Assembly (NCBI GenBank): GCA_016800925.1
Contig: JABCPU010000001.1
Location: forward strand, 1-64,000
Length of the DNA: 64,000 nucleotides
Direction: 5' to 3'
Source: Suillus spraguei
Taxonomy: Eukaryota > Basidiomycota > Agaricomycetes > Boletales > Suillaceae
Shown here: positions 36,997 to 47,387 of the stretch, piece after piece
How positions within the stretch are numbered: the stretch's first letter is position 1
Layout: the number at the start of each line of letters is the position of its first letter
Translations under genes and position numbers: made by a program
Notes under the pieces: generated by a model
What the model was told of the DNA's origin: nothing
Databases searched by the model: none
The model's input: only the letters and a program-made list of their open reading frames with translations

Positions 36997-39883
36997 CTAT
37001 CTATGGGAAAAAGCAGTATTGTCTTGTGCATGATTGCACTTATTAGCAATGCGGGTCGCAGCTTCGAACGCTCTCTCAACTAGAGCACGGGAAGGAGAAG
37101 CAAGTGGAGTACTCTCCAAGAGATCTATCCCCATAAGAATTAAAGTGAGAAATCGCCAAATGGGAATAGAACATACCTCGGTACAGCAGAACATATCTCA
37201 TAACTCGCTGTGTTGGTTGAATTGCAAGATCCCGTACACTCTGCCTCCGAGTCGGATGCTCTCCCTTTGATTGACTGTCGGCCGAGTTGACTCTAGGACG
37301 TCGTTCTGCGTAGGACTCGGCGCCACCGTCATTGGAAACCTTCCAATAGTGTTCATCAGTCCGTTGTCTATCTCTGATTCTACTCCCTGCCTCATTCATT
37401 AAAGTTAGAAGAGGGGGAGGGGGGGAACCAGCGGGAGAAGGGTTTCCACTCGACTTCTCCACCACAGTGGTAAGGGGATTATTTGTGGCGGAGAGCAGAG
37501 ACTTGCGCAGACGCCGTCTCCCTCCCATGATGACTGACTCGCCTTGGCTATGAGTAAAGAAATTGCCTACCACGCTGCACCACGAAACCATGGCAGCTTC
37601 AATATCATCTTCGCAAGCCATGAAGGCGATGGATACGCCCCAAGCGGAGGGGTCGTCGAGGAAGGCCTTCAATAATGTCTCTGATACTCGTATGAGGTCA
37701 GGAAGGTATGTCAACAACAACGGAGGTGGTTGATTTGCTGTCTAATCATATCACCTCAGTACGACATTCTCTTAAGGCGTCATAATGGTGACAAACCTGT
37801 CCTGTCAGGAGCATCTTGAGGGCTGCTTGGTATTTTTTCTCTGTCCCGACGATTTCTCGGATGCAAAACAATGCCTTTCTGGCAGTACTCCAAAGCGCAG
37901 CGTCGTCCATGTCTGATTCGGACTCTCCCGATAGGCACGGCGAACTCGAATGACTGGTGAAGTGATCTCCGAGTTGGAACAGATGACTAGATCCTTGCTT
38001 AGAAAGTGGTGTGCTAACCAGATCATGGCTAGTGGTCCTTGGAACAGGGAGTGACCGACGTTTGTCCTTGCTACTCCGTTTCCGTATGATTTCAAGATGT
38101 TCTACCACGGCTTCATCTGATAGATTTTCGTCCATTGCCATGGATATATTGATCTCCTCGTCGGTCGGAACAGTGCTGGATTGGGTATAATGCGGAGTGC
38201 CAAAAGATGTCGAGACAGAAGTGCTCATTAGAGATGTACCAATCCATGCCAAAGACGCAAGTGCTTCAGTGCTGGGACTGGCCTTTTGAGTGTTTGATGC
38301 TGACAAGGCGACAGATGCGCTGTGGTGACGTTTCTGGATGGGTGATAACTCAAAGTTTGTTCGCCGATCGTGCCATGGCTGATGTATCGGCTAAAAGGCG
38401 ACAAGTCAATGATAAACAAGGTGCACTTGGTGCTCGAGCTCACTATGTCTAGCCGTAGTGGCGAGGGAGGCCTAACGAGTGGCAGAAGATTTTGGTTACG
38501 GACGTCTTTATTGGTGTTTAATTCTTGGTTGGATGATGGAGGGTTACTAGTCTCTTCTGATGCAATGTGGTATGGTGATGAGGGAGGTGAACTTGAGACA
38601 CGAGAAACCAGTGATGAGCGTGGCTTGATCAACTTTGACCTCTTTTGAAGCGGGGATTTGGTGATATGGCCATCCTCTGCAGTACGGGTCTCCTCCGAGG
38701 TGATTCGACATGATAATTGGGATGGACTTGAAACATGTGACATTGCGGCCGGTTGTCGCTTGATCAACTTTGACCTCCTTCGAAGGGGAAGCCTTGATGT
38801 AACATGACCATCCTCTGGCTGCTGCAACAACGGTGCGACGGTATCGGCGGGATAGGAATTCATAGGTCCGAGGATCATGGCGGGCGAAGTTTGGGAGGAC
38901 TGAATTGAAATCGGACGGCGATCATTAGGATGGACATTGATATCGATTTGTAATGAAAGTGGTCGATGACATTTTTGGGATTGTGCCTCGACTTGAGCAT
39001 GACGAAATCGTGGAGCGCTGCTCGATTCAGGTGCATCGTCCCATTTCCATGATACAGGTGGAGATTGAAAGGGAAGCGATGACAGGAGGGGTTGGGAATG
39101 CGATCTTGCATGTATCGCGTGAGGATTCGGAAGGCTTGGCATATTCAGCATTGGCTGATTGATAACCGAATGTTGGGGCACCCCTAGCTGTTTATGATAC
39201 GTGCGAGGATCGCCAGTCAATTGACTAATAGTGGGTGATATCGGCGAAGGGGGCATGTTTTGAATGTGACGATATGCACTATCTAGCCTTCCCTCAAGAT
39301 CTCCACTTATTCTAGGAGAGCACGTTCCAGGGCAGGAGGCAGGCAAAACTGCTTGACCAGAAAAAGAGCTGAAATTAGGGCCCGGAGTAGTACAACCCGT
39401 CTGAGCACTCCAGCTGGAATCATAGCTGTCTCCATGGCTCGCCAATGAATTCTGTGGATGCGACACCCATGACTCTTCCGTTGAAAAGGATCGCACATCT
39501 TCGATATGTTCGGATGTTTTACGGGGCTCAACTTCGAACACTGGGACAACGACGGAATCGAGAGTCGTATTTGAGATTTCACTGTCACCCGGAATGTCTG
39601 AGTGTTTTCGTGGGGTTTCGTGAGGGACGGTCCTTTGGAAAGGAGATCGCAGTTTCGGCCAGGATTTCTTTTCGCCTGACATGCTGCATGAGTGCCGGGG
39701 GTAGCAGGAACTGCCCTTGAGAGTGATTCGGTTCCTGCGTACGGTACGCAGCGCCGCTAGTGGACCAGTCCACCCGTCAGAATTTAAATAGATCCAACTA
39801 GCCTCGAGTTGGCCTTGAGCTGAGGAAAACGAAAAGTGATCGTCCTGAGACAGGGCCCTTTGATAGCCTTCGAAATACGGCAT
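36997..39883 (-). CDS. Rho guanine-nucleotide exchange factor (DH domain)
   Basis: Likely exons 39883-38444, 38333-37797, 37741-37177 and 37124-36997. The first 600 or so residues are Ser/Pro-rich and disordered, including a local duplication of a KRSKLIK-type segment (near 38640 and 38770). The DH domain begins at ALFCIREIVGTEKKYQAALKML and continues through LLLTYLPDLIRVSETLLKAF. After a disordered insert come DLAIQPTQRVMRYVLLYRDLL and ALVERAFEAATRIANKC. DH domains activate Rho/Cdc42 GTPases by driving GDP release. No PH domain follows; the protein stops soon after DH. The 5' end abuts the YR retroelement repeat at 39942, with the frame open up to it, so the N terminus may have been altered. 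Confidence 0.82.
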
Positions 39884-39941
39884 TAATGCCGCAACCTCGG
39901 CAGATGTATGGCAGTTCGGTTCCGAAGCCGTTGTGGCTCTT

Positions 39942-40296
39942 GCAATGAGCCACAACGTTTAGTATACAATTCAAATAGAGCTCATTGTTTTTTTTGCTAC
40001 CAACCTAACTTTGTAGGTCTTGGTACAGCAATAAAGTGATGTTCCTTTGTCGGAAAAAGTTTCCGGTCTTCCGATACCTTTTAAGGGCCAAGTTGGTACA
40101 TATCGTATTATAATTGGGTACGATAATCTTTTAATGGAACATTATAAGGCAATTTATAAGGGTCCTTTTAACAACCTTACGTTGAACGCAACCCGCTACA
40201 GTACCAAATTGTAGTCGTTCGATGCCTTGTGAGGTCTTATAAGGCACCTTTCAAGGCGCTAGCCAAACTTGTAATCCGGCAGCATTGTAATGGCCC
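39942..40296 (-). repeat. Direct terminal repeat of YR element (3' copy)
   Basis: About 96% identical to 46909-47254, from GCAATGAGCCACAACG to TTGTAATGGCCC. It has small indels, for example a longer middle segment here. Confidence 0.85.
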
Positions 40297-40657
40297 AGGC
40301 AAGCGGAGTCCCGTTTCATACTCGGGGGACTCAGACAAGTTTTATTGCGAACTGAGAGAGCGAAAAGTACATGATACGGCAGTGTAAGGCAAAACAGATG
40401 CTAGACTCGATAAGATGTGCTTGAGAATGAGCAATAAAACTAGGAGACAGACTTCAATAGGCAAGAAAAGACCAGAATTGAGTGTCGGAGGCACGATAGA
40501 AATGCTATAAGGCTATTTTTTATTTTTATTTTTTATAACGTGTTTTTTCGTTGTTTTGTGGTCATGGTGCCAGGCGAGTAGGTGAAATCCAGTCGAACAA
40601 GCGATTAGGCGAAATCCAGTCTGAGTCAAGAATGAGGTCATGTGTGAGTCAATCCGT

Positions 40658-41660
40658 TCATGTAGCAGGGTTGCGTTCACGAGCCGAGCCGCGTAGTAAA
40701 GCGTTGAGCAGAAAAGGATGCTGGCGGATATACTTTCTGAATTCATCAGAGGACCACCGACCTGCTGCCTGAATAAGGTCTGGAGCCATTCCCGCAATCG
40801 CAAGTGCAGTTGCACCTCCAGCCCTCATTGAATGTCCTGACATCGCGTTACCACAGTGTCGACGTAAGCGTCGTAAGAACCAACTTCTAGTTGGTATGGC
40901 GCCCGTGCTTGACAACCAAAGTGCCGGCCGACTTGGAAATGCAGTGTCACGAAACGTCAAATAGCAATGGATGAGCGGAAGAGGATCCAAATCAATAACA
41001 GAACGTGACAGGATGAGGATAGTGGTGCCAGTCCCCAAACTGTCATTCTTCTGGGAAGGCAGTGTATATGACATGGCGGTGTCGGTGATAGTGAGTGTGT
41101 CGTAAAGGCACCTTCCGGTAAGTCTGATGGCTGATTGCATCTGGCCAGGTCAATTCTCCAAGACGTTGGAGTGTTGCAAAACCGGTGAATAACAGAGCAA
41201 GGAAGAGACTATCATCACGTTGCAGTGAAGAACCAAAAAACAAGCGCACACGTTGCAAGTCATCCACACACAAAGGTAACTTCCTTTGTATTGGTTTTGA
41301 CATACGGCGTTTGCAACCACGGAGAGTCCGTGCAACCAAGGGTGAATGTCGCGCGGCCCGTACCATGGGGTATGTGTCCTCTAGCTGACTGGCGATGCCC
41401 GAAAGATATGAGTCAACTGACCGAGGTTCAATATGGTGTGATAACCATACAACATAAAAAGATAATGTATCCACTGTGGGATCAATAGGGAGGTGGTGCA
41501 GCCGACAGAAAGTGATGTAAGAGTTGAGATGTGAGTCGTAAACAGACGCAGTAGTGGAATCAATAGCAAAACCAAGCGCCACTGAACGTTCGTATAAGAG
41601 ACGCTCGTGTGTCCAGGCTTGCCGTACAGGTTGCCTGGATGATAGTGAAACTTGCATCAT
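40658..41660 (-). CDS. Tyrosine recombinase of YR retroelement (one frame break)
   Basis: ATG at 41660. The N-terminal part is a SAM-like core-binding region (SVYDSHLNSYITFCRL, SYLSGIASQLE). The catalytic domain follows: first Arg in LQRLGELTW, then GHSMRAGGATALAIAGM (H-X2-R), and the nucleophile region GRWSSDEFRKYIRQHP with Tyr. It would integrate the circular element DNA. Frame changes near 41100-41090, between KVPLRHT and DTAMSYTLPSQ. Its ATG overlaps the stop of the RNase H frame (ATGA) within a run of seven A. Confidence 0.82.
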
Positions 41661-44600
41661 TTTTTTGCTGCCCCCAGCGCATTCCGAGGGGGTTCGAAAT
41701 CAAAAAAGCTGGCATCTGGTGCCAACTCCAAAACTCTTTCGTTTTGAAAACGTGAGAGTGCGTCGGCAACCATATTCTCACATCCACTAATGTGCTCTAC
41801 ACGTAAGTCCACCTCATACTCGAGTAGAACATCCATTGCTGAGAGCATGATGGAATTATAAGGAGGATGCGCACGGAGAGAGTTGAACATCGACACTGTA
41901 TTTGTGTTATCGGTGTATATGAGCATTCGGGGTGGGACTTCTGTCATGTTAGGGATTGCGTAAATTGCGGAGCAAACCGCCAATGCTTCAAAGAAAAAGA
42001 TGGTGTTTTTAGGAGCATCCGCAGGCAAAGATGATTGACCCGCAAAGTTATCATGAGGGAACCAGAGACCCATTCCTACACCAGATGCGTCGGTATAAGC
42101 AACCACGACATCATCAGATGATGGATCAAAATCCAAAGATTTGTAAAACATGAGCCCAGGTAAATGTTCCATATGATCAGCCATCCAAGTGAGTTCGCAA
42201 ATGATAGGATTGTTGACATGAAGGCGTGCGCGTGGTTGAATTTTCCCGCGAATCTTCTCATACACAGCCGAAAGTCCTGGTTTGAGCAAAGGGAAAATAT
42301 TGAAACTCCATTCGCACCATCCGGCAAGCTGTTGATATTCGCGAAGTGTCCAACGATAGTTTTTACAGGCAAAGTCACGTAGATGCTTGATCAACTCATT
42401 CTTTTTGTGCCTCGGCAAAGTAGCAGACATAGCGTTAGGGTCGACGTCGAAACCAATAATGGTCAGAGTTGAACCAAAGAGTTGTTTGGGACAATCATGA
42501 GGGATTCCGAGCTCGTCCCAGAGTTGTAACAGACGAGTCTTAGGGGATCCTCATCCTCCAAAGTTATTGCAACGATCCACATGACGTTGACCTTGTACTG
42601 TTAGCACTTGCTTGGTTTGCCACAGCATGTGCATAGGTAACCGCCGAAAAGCTTGAGAAACATCCGATTTAAAAAGGACCAATTTATCATTAGGATGTTC
42701 TTGTCGAAATTGCAGCAGGGAAGCACCAAGCGAATGCAAACCGTCAAGTTTGGTGCCTCTAACGGCATCTGAATCAATCATGGAGTTCAGCGAGTATTCT
42801 CCTGCTGTGTGATCCACTACAAGGCGTAGTTTATCCGAATTGGGTTTAGGGATGGTATGCATTGGCACACTGTACATTCCGGGGAATAAATCTGGACCAA
42901 AAGACTCTGATACACGTCCAAGACGTACAGTGGCTCAAAAAACTGTCCGCATGTTTTGACATTTTTCACTATCTATGATATTGTGTGAGAATGAACAAAT
43001 TCCTCAAGGACATACTTATACCACATTGTAGTATGGCTTCAGGGCTTTTATTTGAGCCCTACACCATGGGAATCGGCGGAGATATGGTGGAGATATAAGG
43101 CTTATAAAATGATGACTCATGTGGACAGTTTTTTGAGTGTATATTAAAACTATATAAATCATTATTTATGACACCATAAAAATCATGCCACTATTATATA
43201 AATTATAAAGTGGTGTCATTATGTTATTTTATGACTATATCTAACTATATAAACCAGAATATCTCATGTATCATAGTCATAATCACCATGAAAGCCATCT
43301 CCTCTGCTCAAAGAGATAATATCCTCTCTCTGTCTTATGCTGGCCTCTCTGCTTGCCAAATTTCCTCTAGAACTGGAGTATGCAAGTCCACTGTGGCCAA
43401 GTTCATCAAAGAAAGCCACCCAGACAAGGAAAACTCTTGTGGAGGACGTCCATCCAAGCTTACCTCTACTGACAAAAGGGCTATTATCCAACATATCACT
43501 ACAGGAAAGGCTGATAATGCTGTCCAAGCCACCCATTATATCAATTCCACCATCACTACCCCTGTCTCTTCACAAAATTCTCACAGTTTGTGAAGAGACA
43601 GGGGTAGTGATGGCGGAATTGATATAATGGGTGGCTTGGACAGCATTATCAGCCTTTCCTGTAGTGATATGTTGGATAATAGCCCTTTTGTCAGTAGAGG
43701 TAAGCTTGGATGGACGTCCTCCACAAGAGTTTTCCTTGTCTGGGTGGCTTTCTTTGATGAACTTGGCCACAGTGGACTTGCATACTCCAGTTCTAGAGGA
43801 AATTTGGCAAGCAGAGAGGCCAGCATAAGACAGAGAGAGGATATTATCTCTTTGAGCAGAGGAGATGGCTTTCATGGTGATTATGACTATGATACATGAG
43901 ATATTCTGGTTTATATAGTTAGATATAGTCATAAAATAACATAATGACACCACTTTATAATTTATATAATAGTGGCATGATTTTTATGGTGTCATAAATA
44001 ATGATTTATATAGTTTTAATATACACTCAAAAAACTGTCCACATGAGTCATCATTTTATAAGCCTTATATCTCCACCATATCTCCGCCGATTCCCACGGT
44101 GTAGGGCTCAAATAAAAGCCCTGAAGCCATACTACAATGTGGTATAAGTATGTCCTTGAGGAATTTGTTCATTCTCACACAATATCATAGATAGTGAAAA
44201 ATGTCAAAACATGCGGACAGTTTTTTGAGCCACTGTATTTCTTCTCGTAGCTGTTCCTCAATAAACTTTTCTTGATCCGCTGATTTTGCACAGGTGTGCA
44301 TTGAGTTATCGTTTATAGAGGGACATGACTCATCTGAAGCATCTGCCCATGGCCAAAAACCTTCACGTAAGGCTCGACACACCGACAAAACAAAAGGTTG
44401 ATTTGGATGGTCAGCAAGGAGAACTTGAAACCGATCAACATTGATTGGTGTTACTATTTTGAAGAGATCTGGATGATTGCATACTGTGCGGGCTGCATCA
44501 CTGTCCATAAGGTAAGTAGGAGCCTCTGAGACAGGATCCGCATACTCTGTAGAACGTGTGGTTGGGCTAAATGAATTATCAGTTGGCGACCAAATCAGCC

Positions 44601-44764
44601 CTCGGCGAAAACGCGGACGTTTAAGGTATTTTTCAGGCTGATTTAGTGTTCCCATCCTCATGATGTTTTGTTTTGACATGACGACAGGCACAGATACGTC
44701 CATTTTGTTTGACATTGCAGACGTGTACGTAATGACAGGTGGCTGCACTGCATGTGCATTCACC
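41657..44764 (-). CDS. RT-RNase H of YR element, catalytic core deleted, split by Tc1 element
   Basis: Minus-strand segments: 44764-44238, then 42925-41657 after the Tc1 insertion; the frame is kept across the insertion. Fingers region: YSVPMHTIPKPNSDKLRLVV and FKSDVSQAFRRLPMHM. Next come VDRCNNFGG, an in-frame TGA, and GSPKTRLLQLWDELGIPH. The palm segment that should lie here, with the (Y/F)xDD catalytic pair, is absent. Thumb and RNase H follow: IIGFDVDPNAMS, YRWTLREYQQLAGW, VVAYTDASGVGMGLW, FFEALAVCSA, IYTDNTNTVSMFN and MVADALSRF. The RT cannot be active. Confidence 0.8.
43210..43593 (+). pseudogene. Truncated Tc1 transposase, HTH part (left arm)
   Basis: About 100 conserved residues from MKAISSAQRD (43288), with two helix-turn-helix units joined by GGRP. 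It stops shortly past the palindrome centre without the catalytic DDE domain. It could bind element ends but not cut. Confidence 0.8.
43570..43953 (-). pseudogene. Truncated Tc1 transposase, HTH part (right arm)
   Basis: Mirror copy of the left-arm frame, differing by about one residue before running through the centre. Same HTH content and same loss of the catalytic domain. Confidence 0.8.
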
Positions 44765-44769
44765 ATTAT

Positions 44770-45520
44770 TGTTAAGACCGTACTCAAAGGGAGAAAGATC
44801 GAAGGGCTTTGGCCTCAGTTCGTGCACTGTGCCCCTTTCCTGAGTAATGCCCCTTATTTCAGGGAGTAGGTATACATCCTGCATGACAGATCCGGACATC
44901 CGAAGTTATCGGATATGATATGTCCGAAGGTTATCCAAAATGTAGGAATAGAACGAGGATTAAGACTAGCTTCGGAACGAGTTCCTAATTAGAAACTAAC
45001 AGAGATAGACTATCTGAAGCTAGAGTTGGAGATATAGACTAAAGGAATCAATCCCAAGTCTCGGAAGATGACTTAGAGTGGAAAGTGACTCAAGTCCGGA
45101 GGAAGCAGAATGAGCAGAATCTAAGATGATATTCAAACTAAGGTTCTACGGAGATCTACAAGTGGTTTATATACTGTAAGTATCTAATACGGATAATCAA
45201 CAAGTCTGGGACCGAGGGCTATGTACGAAGTGTAATGGAAGTCTATCAGTTAATGCACAGCGGATCAGTAAGCACGAATCGGAAATGAAACACAGGTAAC
45301 AGATCAGTGACACAGGACGGAAGTATACACAGCTGGAATACTGGAAACAGGAGGAATGATGAAAGGAGATAGATGCAGATATACACAAGGGAGTTAGAGT
45401 GCGAGAAGTGGCACATTCGGATGGGTGATCTGGACAGGATCTGTGGACTGGACAGAAATATAATCGATCGGATCTGATCAGATATGGTTGGATCTGAGAT
45501 CAGAAGTATGGTATATGACA
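44770..45520 (-). mobile_element. Solo LTR of Gypsy family 1 (copy E) in the YR element
   Basis: 751 bp in minus orientation, plus-strand ends TGTTAAGACCG and TATATGACA, with a perfect target duplication ATTAT (44765-44769, 45521-45525). Same family as the chromovirus LTRs at 10526 and 17683. It interrupts the YR element gag-like frame; deleting it plus one ATTAT joins that frame precisely. Confidence 0.92.
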
Positions 45521-46665
45521 ATTATTCCATTTATGGCAGGGTTCTCGTTTGGTGACATTTTCTCGACCTCCTCCAGTGGATTTGTTAGATTCCTCCGTTT
45601 CATTATGCAGTCTTCCTCCAGCGGAGAAGTGAGAGCTGTAGATGTCCCTGAAGCACTCAAAGTCTGACAATTCATACCTGCGAGTGTTTCCAACTCTGAA
45701 TCTGACAGATTTGTCATATCTGATGACTCGTTCATGGCAGCTTTCTGATTGTTGATTGAATTGTTCATTAATGTGTTCCGAGTAGGCATTAAGTTCAGCC
45801 TGTTGGAACGGGAAAGCAAATTTGAGAGCTCGTGAGGCTCTGTTCCATGCAGCATTCCAGTGGCCTTGCTTGGTAATTTTCTTTGTGGCCGTTTCAGAGA
45901 CTCCGTAGGTAAATTCAACATCTCCGATGGATTCTGTATGTTTATCAACTGATCTTGATGTAGTGATGATGGTGTGGATGGCATCAAGATTGAGGCTTTG
46001 TCCGGCAACGATATCGGCCCATCCAGATTCATAAAACTCTGGACTCCGTTCATGATACATGAGTTTGAGTTTGGCTTGTTTCTGATCCTATGCCCAATTT
46101 TGTAAGATGCAGACAGTTTGTCTGAGGTTTGCTGATAGGGGCCTGGATGGTTCTTCATTAACTGTTGATTTGAGTTCAAGACAGGTAAAGTCAAGTTTAG
46201 GTCATTTCCGAGCAGGTTCTCCTGGCTCGATGCTGACTCATTGACTCCTGTTATCCTCTGCAGTAAACTCTTCTTCAATCTGTGCGGGATCAGACATTGG
46301 TTCTGCTGAACGTTGTACTCTGGATGTGCCTGCTGCTCTTTGTCCAGCCTGATTTTGTTCTGACTCCCATTCATCAGCATTGTAAGGTAGATAGCCGTGA
46401 TAACGGACGGGTCTTCCCCTGAGCCAAGGGGTAAGCTTTCTTTGATGATCCCACAGATAACATAGGAGGCATCAAATTTCGTTCCTTTGGCAGACCTGAA
46501 ATCTTGGATGACATCGAGGCATCTCTTTGCCATGTCTTGTTGGGGTAGATGCGCTCTATCAGGCTTGGTTTCAACTGAAGACCCCCGTATTCCAGGTCCT
46601 CTGAGAGATGCTTGTGTTTGTGTCGGATTGCTGGCATTTGTATATGAGTTACCTGGATCTGACAT
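45521..46665 (-). CDS. Gag-like N-terminal region of YR element
   Basis: ATG at 46665. About 380 codons of polar, Ser/Asn/Gln-rich protein, with a short ordered block MAKRCLDVIQDFRSAKGTKF. No zinc knuckle was seen. The frame continues, across the LTR insertion, into the RT region. It is probably the structural part of a single polyprotein. Confidence 0.6.
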
Positions 46666-46908
46666 ATGATTGGAAGTATGACCGAATTTTAAAGAAATTC
46701 AAGATGACACAAAATAAAATGGTGCTGAATGTGCACGAGCAGACGGTGCTCAGAAGACAAGTGTGCGACGTGCAGATCAAAACCGACTGATCAGTCAGAC
46801 ACTTTATCAAGATTGGTAAAGGGGCCTCTGAGTATGACGCAGAGTCACGAAGTTGTTTCGACCAGCGTCGCGAATCGATTCAACTTAGTTAAACAAGTTT
46901 AACTCCGA

Positions 46909-47254
46909 GCAATGAGCCACAACGTTTAGTATACGATTCAAATAGAGCTCATTGTTTTTTTTTGCTACCAACCTAACTTTGTAGGTCTTGGTACAGCAAT
47001 AAAGTGTTCCTTTTCAAGTTTCCGGTCTTCCGATACCTTTTAAGGGCCAAGTTGGTACATATCGTATTATAATTGGGTACGATAATCTTTTAATGGAACA
47101 TTATAAGGCAATTTATAAGGTCCTTTTAACAACCTTACGTTGAACGCAACCCGCTACAGTACCAAATTGTAGTCATTCGATGCCTTGTGAGGTCTTATAA
47201 GGCACCTTTCATGGCGCTAGCCAAACTTGTAATCCGGCGGCATTGTAATGGCCC
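46909..47254 (-). repeat. Direct terminal repeat of YR element (5' copy)
   Basis: Matches 39942-40296; boundaries set by the loss of identity at GCAATGAGCC and TAATGGCCC. Confidence 0.85.
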
Positions 47255-47387
47255 TCAGCTTCTTGATCACACTAGGTCGATATGAATTCTGATAGCTTGT
47301 AATAGTACAGTATAACAAGATGGTGCGGATCTGCCGCTGCATACAAAAAGACCGTAAATAGAAAGCAAGCAGAATTATCGATAAAAT

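Larger units (their letters stand above)
42926..44237. mobile_element. Tc1-type element forming a 1.3-kb near-perfect palindrome
   Basis: Flanked by TA. Ends are CAGTGGCTCAAAAAACTGTCC. The arms, 42928 to about 43579 and about 43590 to 44235, are almost perfectly complementary, with a 10-nt centre. Each arm encodes the same N-terminal transposase HTH (MKAISSAQRDNILSLSYAGL, CQISSRTGVCKSTVAKFI, GGRPSKLT), pointing at each other. No DDE domain is present. The end motif recurs inverted about 200 bp inside each arm. Related ends are found on the element at 25405-27008. Confidence 0.9.
39942..47254 (-). mobile_element. Tyrosine-recombinase (DI​RS/Ngaro-like) retroelement, interrupted
   Basis: Direct repeats of about 350 bp (39942-40296 and 46909-47254) bound a minus-strand unit. 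It encodes, in order, a gag-like ORF, reverse transcriptase, RNase H and a tyrosine recombinase. There is no DDE integrase and no target duplication, as expected for YR retroelements. Two later insertions interrupt it: a Tc1 palindrome (42926-44237) and a solo LTR (44770-45520). Removing both conceptually restores one continuous gag-RT frame across each junction. Confidence 0.8.

Noticed and set aside
43210..43953. The two facing HTH frames as a genuine toxin-antitoxin or regulator pair
   Set aside because: They are mirror copies of one Tc1 transposase N terminus generated by the palindrome.
39942..47254. Interpretation of the 350-bp direct repeats as LTRs of a DDE-integrase element
   Set aside because: The enclosed recombinase is a tyrosine recombinase, there is no DDE core, and there is no target duplication.
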